Shown piece after piece: positions 8,143 to 15,942 of a DNA stretch of 44,229 nucleotides (its first letter is position 1; every line of letters begins with the position of its first letter). Both the position numbers and the translations under genes were made by a program. Source of the DNA: Granulicella sp. (lineage in GTDB: Bacteria; Acidobacteriota; Terriglobia; Terriglobales; Acidobacteriaceae); the NCBI GenBank assembly GCA_027335345.1, contig DAHWOF010000098.1, positions 1 to 44,229 on the forward strand, written 5' to 3'. The notes under the pieces were generated by a model. The model worked only from the letters and a program-made list of their open reading frames with translations, had not been told where the DNA came from and did not search any database.

Positions 8143-8257
8143 GATGTTCTAATGGCATTTAGGTGCAAACAGCCTGCGATGTTCTAATGGAAGGATGCAT
8201 GCCTGCCATCCCGGTTGGCGGAGTTCGCCCTCCCTGTCCCGATTGGCAGATAGCGCC
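8143..8257. repeat. Two pairs of short direct repeats between outer-membrane genes
   Basis: The 284-nt gap between the two barrel genes carries a perfect 13-bp direct repeat (gatgttctaatgg at 8143-8155 and 8178-8190, period 35) and an imperfect 21-bp repeat (8209-8229 and 8237-8257, 16 of 21 identical, period 28). These sit just ahead of the 8317 gene and could be binding sites for a regulator or a decayed tandem duplication. No gene is visible in the gap. Confidence 0.45.
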
Positions 8258-8316
8258 TGTTGGGCGCCGTGACGGGAGCCGGGACCCAGCAAGAGATCTT
8301 CAGGAGTTCAGAGTCG

Positions 8317-9063
8317 ATGTTTGATGTGCGGAGATGGAAAGTAAAGTTGGTTCTCTCAAGTTTGGCAACTTGTCTGCTGGCTGGGGCGCTTGTGCCGGCG
8401 ACAGCCCAGACTGAAAACGAGAAGAAAAAGAAGAAACACGAGAGCCAGGAGAGCCAAGCCCTTCGCGAGACGAACGCGACTCGGCTTGCGCGTATTCGCC
8501 ACGATACGGAGCAGACCTACTCTTATCGCTATGAAATCATCGGCGGGGGTGGTTTGCTACGCTTCCGCAGTGGCGAGTTTCTGCAGCGAAACAATGAGAT
8601 TACCTGGGCTTCGGCCTTCAACTACTATCTGAACCGCAGGCTCGCTCTGGTGGGCGACGCGCGAGGCTCGTTCGGCAACGCTCGCGCCTATACTGGCATC
8701 ACCAACCCCTATGGCGTCTACCGGCCCCAGATCAACGAGTACATGTTCATGGGCGGAGTCAGCTACCGCTTTTACGCCAAAGAGAAGTACGCGGTGAGCG
8801 TTCAGGCGCTCGGTGGCGACGTCTGGGGTGTCTTTAGCGGCGGCAGCAAAGGAATTCCTTCCACGCTGATCGGCCTCTGGCGCAGCGACCAGCGTCCGGT
8901 GTTCTCCGGCGGCGTCAGCCTGGACTATAACCTGACTCCAAATTGGGCAGCGCGGTTTACTCCTACCTGGGTTGGAACCAACTTTATTGGCCCCACAGGC
9001 GCCGGCATCCAGAGCAACCTTGGTTTCAATATTGGTGTTCTGTATCGTTTTGGTCATCGCTGA
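8317..9063 (+). CDS. Outer-membrane beta-barrel protein (OmpA-like opacity type), 248 aa
   Basis: The start at 8317 has AGGAG ten nt upstream; a GTG/ATG-type extension to 8260 has no ribosome site. The first 30 residues are a signal peptide ending near ATAQ, followed by a lysine-rich linker (TENEKKKKKHESQES). From about residue 80 the protein alternates short hydrophobic strands: ITWASAFNYYLNRRLALVGDARGSF, EYMFMGGVSYRFYA, VFSGGVSLDYNLTPNWAARFTP, NLGFNIGVLYRFGHR. The C-terminal strand ends in an aromatic-containing motif as expected for a barrel protein recognised by the assembly machinery. It resembles acidobacterial porin-family opacity proteins. The specific role is unknown. Confidence 0.78.
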   Translation: MFDVRRWKVKLVLSSLATCLLAGALVPATAQTENEKKKKKHESQESQALRETNATRLARIRHDTEQTYSYRYEIIGGGGLLRFRSGEFLQRNNEITWASAFNYYLNRRLALVGDARGSFGNARAYTGITNPYGVYRPQINEYMFMGGVSYRFYAKEKYAVSVQALGGDVWGVFSGGSKGIPSTLIGLWRSDQRPVFSGGVSLDYNLTPNWAARFTPTWVGTNFIGPTGAGIQSNLGFNIGVLYRFGHR

Positions 9064-9262
9064 AGCTTCTCTGGTGGCGATGGACCCTGAAACCTGGCGC
9101 GGTTGAGACGATGCGGCTTGCCGAGACTCGCCGTCCGGGCGATGCTTCTGATCTCCTCGCAACTCCCCAGTCGCCCAAGGCCTGGGTGGCCGCCGACGAG
9201 CCATGATGAAGGGCTCTGCGATGGGCCGACCCACCGATCACTGCCTGAAGCGGGACTGGAGG

Positions 9263-9268
9263 TAAAAT
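9263..9268 (+). promoter_or_regulatory. -10-like box (TAAAAT) 6 nt before the 9275 start codon
   Basis: TAAAAT ends six nt before the ATG, so transcription would start at or next to the first base of the start codon. This suggests a leaderless mRNA, although a GGAGG at 9258-9262 could instead be a distant Shine-Dalgarno. Confidence 0.35.
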
Positions 9269-9274
9269 AACCTT

Positions 9275-9583
9275 ATGTCCAAAGGCTGGGAATCCAAGGG
9301 AACCGAGGAGCAGCAGGCGGAGGCGGAGCGTAGGGCAGAATCGAGTTCGGCTGGTTCATCGAGCCCCGCTTCTTCCGGCTCGATATCGGAGTTGGAGGCC
9401 AAGCGCGCCGAGTTGGCGCGCGCTGAGGCGGAACGTCGACGCCGCGTGCAATCTCTGGAACTCCAGCGCGAGCGGGTTTTGTCGGAGCGCACCTCAAATC
9501 CTCACCGCCGCAGCGCTCTGGAGTTGGCTCTGGCCACGATCGAGCGTGAGTTGGAACAACTCGGCTGGTCGATCAAGATCTGA
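9275..9583 (+). CDS. Small charged coiled-coil hypothetical protein, 102 aa
   Basis: This small soluble protein has a Ser/Ala-rich N-terminal third (roughly residues 20-37) and a long helical C-terminal part rich in Glu, Arg and Ala (SELEAKRAELARAEAERRRR, then LALATIERELEQLGWSIK). Heptad-like spacing of Leu and Ala suggests a coiled coil. No known domain is recognised. Composition and codon usage look like its neighbours, and there is no convincing competing frame. The structured element described at 9727 lies 144 nt downstream on the same strand. Confidence 0.6.
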   Translation: MSKGWESKGTEEQQAEAERRAESSSAGSSSPASSGSISELEAKRAELARAEAERRRRVQSLELQRERVLSERTSNPHRRSALELALATIERELEQLGWSIKI

Positions 9584-9726
9584 CGTTCAGCGTTGTCTCT
9601 GCGGATGGCCCCCTGCATGGGAGCAGCTGTGCGAGGACACCGCAGCGCCATGGGGAGACGCTCACGGCGCCGGCGCTCTGGCGAACATCTCCGAAATCAT
9701 GCGGAGAGAACGGTTTCGGGATAGAG

Positions 9727-9832
9727 CATTTCTCCTGTAGGTGTAGCTGGGGTTTCGACACCGATGGGCGTTTTCCACCAAAGAAAACGCCACCGCGCGC
9801 CCGCTGCGGGATACCCAACAACAGGAGAAATG
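9727..9832 (+). ncRNA. Candidate structured RNA element, copy A
   Basis: A 106-nt stretch closed by a perfect 12-bp stem (9727-9738 with 9821-9832). Inside are a 9-bp hairpin with a 7-nt loop (9767-9775 with 9783-9791) and a 4-bp hairpin with a 3-nt loop (9800-9803 with 9807-9810). A second copy on the opposite strand at 11045-11154 has the same order of stems. The two share the central hairpin and flanks (atgggcgttttcc and gaaaacgccac), a tgtag-r-tgta box after the outer stem and an accca box near the 3' side. The outer stem and small hairpin have different sequences but still pair. Strand assignment is tentative. The rest of the 9584-9935 gap holds no convincing gene; a 6-bp hairpin sits at 9688-9707. 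Confidence 0.6.
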
Positions 9833-9935
9833 ATCGAGATCCACCAGCTTTCAGTGTGTTCCGGATAGCTGCTTGCTGTTGATCGCGGCGACTTGAAGGT
9901 GATGGTGGTCGGAGAACAGCCATCCTGGAACCGCT

Positions 9936-10223
9936 TTACCGGTCTTCGTCGTTGCCTGCGTTCTCATCCTTCAGCTTGCTGGCGATGTTGGACCAGACGG
10001 CGTCGCTAGGGTCACCCATGGGCTCGAAAAGGCTCTTGGCTTGCTCGGCGATGGTCTCCAGGTCGCGCACCAAGGCGGCGCAGTTGGCGTGTTGCCGGAA
10101 GAAGTTAGCGAAGCGGGGGTCGGAGCTGATGGAGCCGCCGCTGGCTTCAAAAAGTTCTGGAAGGTACTCTTCAAATTCGGCAGGGGTCATCGTATCGAGA
10201 TTGATTGAGGCGAGGTCCTTCAT
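9936..10223 (-). CDS. Putative small anti-sigma-like regulator, coupled to the sigma gene
   Basis: This 95-residue acidic soluble protein begins inside the end of the ECF sigma gene (ATGA overlap at 10220-10223), so translation is coupled. Such overlap is the usual arrangement of sigma and anti-sigma factors. The middle (FFRQHANCAALVRDLETIAEQ) recalls the zinc anti-sigma helix but shows only His-x2-Cys without the second Cys of the H-x3-C-x2-C motif, so it may not bind zinc. The C-terminal DPSDAVWSNIASKLKDE helix is common in small acidobacterial proteins next to ECF sigma genes. There is no transmembrane segment, so any inhibition would occur in the cytosol. The anti-sigma role is inferred from position and partial motif. 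Confidence 0.7.
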   Translation of the reverse strand: MKDLASINLDTMTPAEFEEYLPELFEASGGSISSDPRFANFFRQHANCAALVRDLETIAEQAKSLFEPMGDPSDAVWSNIASKLKDENAGNDEDR

Positions 10224-10882
10224 CGCGATGCCTCCATCAGTCGGTTTTCAGGCTGCAGGTTTTGAGGGTCACGCAACAATTCGCGCAACCGCAGACGGGC
10301 TTTGTGGAGTTGCGATTTGCTGTTGCCCGTGGAGCACTCCAGCATGGTGGCGATCTCGTTGTGCTCAAAGCCTTCTACATCGTGGAGCACAAAGACCATC
10401 CGATACCCGGGAGGGAGCATGGCGACGGCTCGTTCCAGCGTCACCCGGTCCACGGAACCGGAGAGTTGGGTATCACGGGCGCCGAAGTCGCGCTTGGGCG
10501 CATCCTCTTCGGAGGGGTTGATGGTCTCTTCCAGCGAGACCAATTGCAATCCCTTCTTGCGCAGGTGCATCAGGACCAGGTTGACGGTGAGACGGTGCAA
10601 CCAGGTGGAAAAGGCGCTCTCGCCACGGAAGCTGTCCAGCTTCCGGAAGAGATGAAGGAATGCCTCCTGGGTCATGTCCTCTGCCTCGGACACGTTGCCC
10701 AGCATGCGCAGGCAAAGGGTGTAGACACGCCGTTTGTGGAGAGCGTAGAGTCGCGCAAAGGCATCGGGGTCGCCCTTTTTGGCGCGCTCAATAGCGTCGG
10801 CTTCGCCGGCGATAGGAGCATTCCGCTTGAACAAGCCGGGGTTCGGTTCCGTCTGCATTCTGAGTTGGCCTTGAAGTTCCAT
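10220..10882 (-). CDS. ECF-family RNA polymerase sigma factor (RpoE-like)
   Basis: This 220-residue protein has the two sigma domains of the extracytoplasmic-function group. Region 2 covers about residues 45-110: DAFARLYALHKRRVYTLCLR, then GNVSEAEDMTQEAFLHLFRKL and SAFSTWLHRLTVNLVLMHLRKK. Region 4 covers about 155-205: LERAVAMLPPGYRMVFVLHD, EGFEHNEIATMLECSTGNSKSQLHKARLRLRELL, the -35-binding helix-turn-helix. No regions 1.2 or 3 are present. It directs RNA polymerase to a stress or envelope regulon. The next gene overlaps by 4 nt and probably encodes its regulator. The start is uncertain; an ATG eight codons in is an alternative and neither has a strong ribosome site. A GGAACG in the upstream region might be part of an autoregulated promoter. 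Confidence 0.92.
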   Translation of the reverse strand: MELQGQLRMQTEPNPGLFKRNAPIAGEADAIERAKKGDPDAFARLYALHKRRVYTLCLRMLGNVSEAEDMTQEAFLHLFRKLDSFRGESAFSTWLHRLTVNLVLMHLRKKGLQLVSLEETINPSEEDAPKRDFGARDTQLSGSVDRVTLERAVAMLPPGYRMVFVLHDVEGFEHNEIATMLECSTGNSKSQLHKARLRLRELLRDPQNLQPENRLMEASR

Positions 10883-11044
10883 AGATAGAGTCTGTCCGTT
10901 CCTGGCCAGATACGGCCTACAGATGGAACGGCACAGAAGTGCTTCCTTAACTGTAACTCTCCGCGCGAGCTTTACGATTCAGATGCTTGGACGAATCGAA
11001 TCATCCCCAGGGTTGTCTTCGGCGCCTGCGCGGGAGAAGCTTAT

Positions 11045-11154
11045 AGCTTTTTCGGTGCTGATGGGTCTTCTGAAGAGGGCTTACTGTGGCGTTTTCATTG
11101 GGGAAAACGCCCATAAACATCGAGGCGTTGGGATACATCTACATGGAAAAAGCT
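11045..11154 (-). ncRNA. Candidate structured RNA element, copy B
   Basis: This is the second copy of the element at 9727, on the opposite strand, 110 nt long. The closing stem is 9 bp (11146-11154 with 11045-11053), followed by a 2x2 internal loop and three more pairs including one U-G. The 9-bp central hairpin (11103-11111 with 11088-11096) is identical in its stem to copy A; the loop differs. The small hairpin (11073-11076 with 11066-11069) has a completely different stem sequence from copy A but the same 4-bp stem and 3-nt loop. It begins at the first base after the stop codon of the E1-like gene and ends 162 nt upstream of the ECF sigma start. The rest of the gap, 10883-11044, holds no gene. 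Confidence 0.6.
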
Positions 11155-12405
11155 TTAGCTTCCCAGGAAGCGGGCATAAAGAGAGCGAGCCAGCCCGACG
11201 TCGGTGGTGCCCTGCACCAGTGCCCGTCCGTCAGGGAAGACGGTCAGGGTGTAGATGCTGTACGTAAAGCGCAGAAGCAGGCCGTTGGCCCGAGCGTTTC
11301 GAACCTCTTCCAGGCGCTCCAAGCGGCTCTTCAGAGCGGCCAGGTCGATCGGGTGCTGATGCTGATGGATCTGCACGGAGTTGCGTCCACACAGGGTGAT
11401 ATGAGGGCGCTGTTCGCCGGAGAGGGCGCGAAAGTTGCGCTGGTCACATACCTCGCAACCAGTGCGGGGGTTGCCAGTGGAGATCTCGGAGCGAGCCAGG
11501 GTCCCCTGCGCGTTGGGAGTCCAAAGATCGAAGGAGACCAGGGAGCGGCGCATCAGGTGCGGCTGATGGGTGAGATACTTCAGGGCCTCGGTCGCCTGGA
11601 TGGAGGCGGCGAGGTTGACGGCGGTCGACAAGATGCCGGCCGTATCGCAGGTCTCCAGATTGCCTGAGGGCGCCGAAGGGAAGATGCAGGCCAGGCACGC
11701 CGTGGGATCGGCAGTCGGCCCTCGATATTCATATTGGCGCCGTGCGGTGTCCGCTTCCGCCTCACCCGGCTGAGCCTCGCCGGCTGGTTTGGGCAGGATG
11801 TTCATGGTGGCCGCATAGGCGCCGACGGCGGCGGCGTAGATCCAGGGACGGCCATCTCGGACGCAGAGGTCGTTGATCAGGTAACGGGTCTCGAAGTTGT
11901 CGGTGCAGTCCAGAACCAGATCCGCTGCGAGGAGTTGTGGGGCGTTCTGGGGCGCCAGGTCCGCGATGTGAGCTGTCACATGGATGCTGGAATTGATGCG
12001 GGCCAGATGGCGGCGGGCGGCTTCGGCCTTGGGCAGCGCCGCCAGGGCGTCCTCCTCGTCGAAGAGCGTCTGACGCTGCAGGTTGGATGGTTCCACAAAG
12101 TCCCGATCGATGAGAGTGAGATGTCCCACACCCGCCCGGGCGAGCAGACCCGCGGTGGCGGCTCCCGTGGCTCCGACGCCTACGATCGCCACATGAGCGT
12201 GGCCAAGGAGTTGCTGGCCGGCTTCTCCAACGCCGGGGAAGAGAACCTGGCGGGAGTAACGTTCGCGATCCCAAATGGCGGCATCCAACGCGGAACGCGC
12301 TTTGTCCCCAGCCGTCTCCGGTTTGATTGCCGCATTTGCGCTGGGATCCGAGTCTAAATTCGGGTTTACCCCGAGCATGCCTAGGGCGGAGGAGGAGGCG
12401 GACAT
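11155..12405 (-). CDS. moeB: MoeB/ThiF-type E1-like adenylyltransferase
   Basis: This 416-residue enzyme adenylates the C-terminal Gly-Gly of a ubiquitin-like sulfur carrier (MoaD or ThiS), the activation step for molybdopterin or thiazole synthesis. Landmarks: RERYSRQVLFPGVGEAGQQLL near residue 50, the nucleotide motif GVGATG at 76-81, LIDRDFVEPSNLQRQTLF with Asp100, DCTDNFETRYLIND, and two zinc-binding CxxC pairs, Cys237/Cys240 (CLAC) and Cys317/Cys320 (CEVC). After the second pair there are about 95 residues with no rhodanese signature. The ATG at 12405 is preferred because a TATACT box lies 8 nt upstream; a longer frame to 12591 would start upstream of that promoter. It diverges from the Omp85 operon. 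MoeB versus ThiF cannot be decided without the partner carrier genes. Confidence 0.87.
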   Translation of the reverse strand: MSASSSALGMLGVNPNLDSDPSANAAIKPETAGDKARSALDAAIWDRERYSRQVLFPGVGEAGQQLLGHAHVAIVGVGATGAATAGLLARAGVGHLTLIDRDFVEPSNLQRQTLFDEEDALAALPKAEAARRHLARINSSIHVTAHIADLAPQNAPQLLAADLVLDCTDNFETRYLINDLCVRDGRPWIYAAAVGAYAATMNILPKPAGEAQPGEAEADTARRQYEYRGPTADPTACLACIFPSAPSGNLETCDTAGILSTAVNLAASIQATEALKYLTHQPHLMRRSLVSFDLWTPNAQGTLARSEISTGNPRTGCEVCDQRNFRALSGEQRPHITLCGRNSVQIHQHQHPIDLAALKSRLERLEEVRNARANGLLLRFTYSIYTLTVFPDGRALVQGTTDVGLARSLYARFLGS

Positions 12406-12413
12406 ATATCTGG

Positions 12414-12419
12414 AGTATA
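12414..12419 (-). promoter_or_regulatory. -10-like box (TATACT) 8 nt before the E1-like gene start
   Basis: TATACT on the minus strand ends eight nt before the ATG at 12405, and no Shine-Dalgarno is present between. This fits a leaderless or near-leaderless transcript and supports the choice of start. Confidence 0.4.
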
Positions 12420-12729
12420 CGGTTGCGAGGGGATCTTCAAGGGCTCCTGGAAACGCCTTCACGGCCCCATTTCTGCAAGATGGCAACGGTAAAATGAAAA
12501 GGATACGGGACTGTGGAAGAGGAGTGCTTTCGTCGTTTTGGGGTGCTGGCCGCCTCAGGATGGAGCATCGCAGAGGATTGGACGGCGGCATTCGATTTTG
12601 AGGGTTGAGAGGAAGGCGGCGTTGGCGCGGAGCGAGTGGTTGAGCGAGCGCGAGAGGAAGCGACGCCCCACGCGCCTGCTGGAGGTTGGGGGCCTGCGGG
12701 AATCTGTGCGCTCAGCCGGTCGCCGGAGG

Positions 12730-15700
12730 GTGAGGTTCTGGGCCATGGCGCTGGCGCTGGCATCGGTGGCGAGAGTGGCCGGCGCCTCGACCGCATCGAA
12801 CGCGGCTCTCCCTGCTCAAAGCGTGCGAAACGCCCTCCCGGCACTGCACGTCAGCCTCTGGTCCAAGGCCGGCGCCACGGTGACAGCGGTCAAGTTTACT
12901 GGAGTCACCTTTCCCGCCGGCGATCCAATCTTCTCTCAACTCGAGCAGAAGGCTGGCCAGCCGCTAGACCCCGGCAAGGTGCGCGCCGACGAACGCCGGC
13001 TCTTTGCTACGGGGATGTATGTGGATCTCAGCGTTGACCTGGTGGTGTCTGGAAGCAGAGTGATCCTCGTGTATGCAGGTCAGCCACGTTACTTTGTGGG
13101 GCGAGTGACCATTGCGGGGGTGAATAACAGCCGGCTGGCGTCGCTGCTGGAGTTTTCCACGCGTCTGGATCCGGGCGCGCCGTTTTCTGATGGAGCCTTG
13201 GCGACCTCGGTGGAGGCGGTGAAAGAGGCCTTGGCTGAAAATGGATTCTTCGTTCCCTCGGTGACCATGCGAACCAGTGTGGATCCCGTTGCAAATCAGG
13301 TGAACGTTACCTTCACGGTGATCACGGGACCGCAGGCGCATATCGGATCGGTGACCGTCGACGGTCCGGACCCCGGACTGGATATAGCGACCTTCCGCCG
13401 CAAGGGACGCATGAACTGCGGCCGGTTTGCAACCATGTGGGATGATGCCTTACACCGCAAGTGCATATTGAGCGTGACCCGGGAGACGGTGAGCAACGCG
13501 CTCTCCGGAGTTCGCTCCTTCTATCAGAACGAAAACCGCCTGGAAGGAACCATCAGCCTGCGGCGCTCTGTCTATGGATCGTCCACCCGTCAGGTGAACT
13601 ACGACTTTTATGCCAATCAGGGACCCAAGGTCGAGGTCACCGTAAATGGCGTCAAGCTCTCCCGTTCGCATATCAAGCTGCTGGTTCCCGTCTACGAAGA
13701 GGGAGCCGTGGATCGTGATCTGCTCAATGAAGGCATGTACAACATCAAGGACTACCTGCAACAGAAGGGATACTTCAATGTGACGGCCAAGGTGCAGTTG
13801 CTGGGTGGCGGAAGCGGAGATGTAAAGGTGCTCTATACCGTGCACACTGGTCGCAAGCACAAGGTGACCGCAGTCAACATTCGCGGCAACAAATACTTCG
13901 ACAACAGCACCTTGAAAGCGCTGCTGCGAGTCAAAAAAGCCAATGCCTACCAGCGCAGCGGGCTGTACAGCGCGCAACTTGTCGCTGAGGATGTCAGCTC
14001 CATTGAAGCTGTCTACCAAGCCAACGGATTCAGCCAGGTGAAAGTCACGCCGACGCTCAGGACAATTGATGTCGGAGCGGGCGGCAAGCCGTTGAAAGTG
14101 TCCCAACTTCAGGTGCTGTACACCGTCGACGAGGGACCACAACAGAAGTTTGGCCACGTGGAGTTGACCGGAGCGAAAGGTCGGTTTCGATTGGCTATTC
14201 TGGGCATGTTGAGCGCCAGGACTGGCCAGCCTTTCTCGCTGACCGCGCTGTCGAACGACCGCGACGCCATCCTGAGTTATTATCTGGCGCACGGCTTCGA
14301 TCACGCGCGAGTCAAGATTACGGAAAGTGTGGAAAGGTCCAATCCGTTGCGCACCGATGTGGCGCTCATGGTTACCCAGGGGCAGCAGGTGAGGGTGCAG
14401 AATGTTTTGCTCTCCGGCGTTGTGCATACCCGTCTCAGGGACGTGCAGAGCCAGATCCAGGTGCATGCGGGCGACCCTCTGGATCAGGCGGCTTTGCTCC
14501 AGACTCAGCGCAACCTCTACAACATGGCCTTGTTCAGCGAGGTCAATGCGGTGGTGCAGAATCCCAAGGGGGATTCGCCGGAGAAAGATGTGCTAGTGCA
14601 GGTCACGGAGGCCAAACGCTGGGACGTCACCTATGGCTTTGGCTTTGAGGCGCAGACAGGTACGCCGGGGGTGGTAACCGGCCTGCCCAAGGGCTCCACC
14701 ACGGCGGCCCAGAACGGCAAGGCCGGGGTCAGTCCGCGGGTGTCGCTGGATGTGGCGAGGATCAACCTGCGTGGAACGGAGGACTCGCTCACCTTGCACT
14801 CGGACTATGGCCTTCTGGAAGAGATCGCCTCGCTGACCTTCAACGTGCCCGAGTTCTTTGGCAAACCGAGTCTGACCGGCTCCATCTCCGGGGGTTACTC
14901 CAATATTCAGGACATTACGACCTTTGCCTCTTCCACGTTGCAGGGTGATCTGCGTCTCACTCAGAGGGTGAATCGTGCCGACACGTTGATCTATGACTTT
15001 GAATACCGTAGGGTGTCCGTGAATCCAGATTCACTGGAGATCACTCCGAACCTGATTCCATTGCTCTCTGAGCCCGTGATTGTGGGAGGACCCCAGATAA
15101 CCTGGATCCATGACACGCGCGATCCAGGCCCGCTGAATGCAACCAAAGGACACTTTTTCTCCTTGCAGGAGATTTTGGCAACCTCGAAGTTCGGGTCACA
15201 GACCAACTTCAACTCGCTGGATGGCACCGAGTCTTCCTATTACAGGTTGGGCAAAGGCTATGTATTTGCGCGCAATACGCGCATTGCATTTGAGAAGTCC
15301 TGGGGACCGAACCCGAATGCATCCAACGCGGGCCAGCAGATTGGCGTGGTATCAACCGCATGCACCGGAGCGCTGTTGGAGACCAACCCGACCTGTAACG
15401 CGGTACCCCTGCCGGAGCGATTGTATGTGGGCGGAACAGACTCCCACCGCGGATTTGGTCTGAATGACGGCGGGCCACGCGACTTTACAACTGGCTATCC
15501 GGTGGGTGGATCGGGGGCGGTGGTGAACAACTTTGAACTGCGCATGCCGCCTTCCACCCTTCCGCTGGTGGGTGACAGCATCTCCTTTGTGCTCTTCCAC
15601 GATATGGGCAATGCGTTTGAGTACCCTGGAGAGATGTTCAAGAGCATTGAGCATTTTCACCAGCCGGACAAGACGGCGTGCAGAAATCTGGCTGGGCCGC

Positions 15701-15939
15701 TGGCGGCAGCCGGCGGCGTTGCGTCCAATGCTGTTGGGAGTTGTAACTTCAACTACTACTCGCATGCGGTCGGGGTGGGCGTGCGCTATGGAACCCCCGT
15801 AGGACCTATCCGGCTGGACTTCAGTTATAACCTGGATCCGCCGATCTATCCTGTCTTCGACGACTTCACCGGCGTCCCGCCGTACGTGGGCGAGGCGAGC
15901 CACTTCAACTTCTTTTTCAGCATCGGGCAGGCCTTCTAA
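12730..15939 (+). CDS. Omp85-family outer-membrane assembly protein (TamA/BamA-like)
   Basis: This large outer-membrane protein of about 1070 residues has a signal peptide, several N-terminal POTRA domains and a C-terminal 16-strand barrel. POTRA-like units are visible as repeats of the type VTVNGVKLSRSHIK, VTAVNIRGNKYFDNSTLKALL and VRVQNVLLSGVVHTRLRDVQ, with intervening YNIKDYLQQKGYFNVTAKVQ helices. The barrel carries the Omp85 signature GGTDSHRGFGLND (about residue 900) and ends in FFFSIGQAF, with the terminal Phe expected of the barrel-recognition signal. The TamB gene two positions downstream suggests the TAM system (TamA), but BamA cannot be excluded. The start is uncertain: the frame is open back to a TTG at 12538; 12730 (GTG) or 12745 (ATG) keeps a sensible signal peptide (MRFWAMALALASVARVAGA). 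Confidence 0.9.
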   Translation: MRFWAMALALASVARVAGASTASNAALPAQSVRNALPALHVSLWSKAGATVTAVKFTGVTFPAGDPIFSQLEQKAGQPLDPGKVRADERRLFATGMYVDLSVDLVVSGSRVILVYAGQPRYFVGRVTIAGVNNSRLASLLEFSTRLDPGAPFSDGALATSVEAVKEALAENGFFVPSVTMRTSVDPVANQVNVTFTVITGPQAHIGSVTVDGPDPGLDIATFRRKGRMNCGRFATMWDDALHRKCILSVTRETVSNALSGVRSFYQNENRLEGTISLRRSVYGSSTRQVNYDFYANQGPKVEVTVNGVKLSRSHIKLLVPVYEEGAVDRDLLNEGMYNIKDYLQQKGYFNVTAKVQLLGGGSGDVKVLYTVHTGRKHKVTAVNIRGNKYFDNSTLKALLRVKKANAYQRSGLYSAQLVAEDVSSIEAVYQANGFSQVKVTPTLRTIDVGAGGKPLKVSQLQVLYTVDEGPQQKFGHVELTGAKGRFRLAILGMLSARTGQPFSLTALSNDRDAILSYYLAHGFDHARVKITESVERSNPLRTDVALMVTQGQQVRVQNVLLSGVVHTRLRDVQSQIQVHAGDPLDQAALLQTQRNLYNMALFSEVNAVVQNPKGDSPEKDVLVQVTEAKRWDVTYGFGFEAQTGTPGVVTGLPKGSTTAAQNGKAGVSPRVSLDVARINLRGTEDSLTLHSDYGLLEEIASLTFNVPEFFGKPSLTGSISGGYSNIQDITTFASSTLQGDLRLTQRVNRADTLIYDFEYRRVSVNPDSLEITPNLIPLLSEPVIVGGPQITWIHDTRDPGPLNATKGHFFSLQEILATSKFGSQTNFNSLDGTESSYYRLGKGYVFARNTRIAFEKSWGPNPNASNAGQQIGVVSTACTGALLETNPTCNAVPLPERLYVGGTDSHRGFGLNDGGPRDFTTGYPVGGSGAVVNNFELRMPPSTLPLVGDSISFVLFHDMGNAFEYPGEMFKSIEHFHQPDKTACRNLAGPLAAAGGVASNAVGSCNFNYYSHAVGVGVRYGTPVGPIRLDFSYNLDPPIYPVFDDFTGVPPYVGEASHFNFFFSIGQAF

Positions 15940-15942
15940 ACG

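Noticed and set aside
9727-9832. Element A as a known riboswitch (cobalamin, c-di-GMP, TPP)
   Set aside because: The short 'gccac' match recalls the cobalamin box, but the other conserved parts of these classes are absent and the element is not a leader of a relevant gene.
11086-11667. Plus-strand frame running through structured element B into the E1-like gene
   Set aside because: It is antisense to the E1-like enzyme, and its start is an ATG within the repeat; it has no ribosome site.
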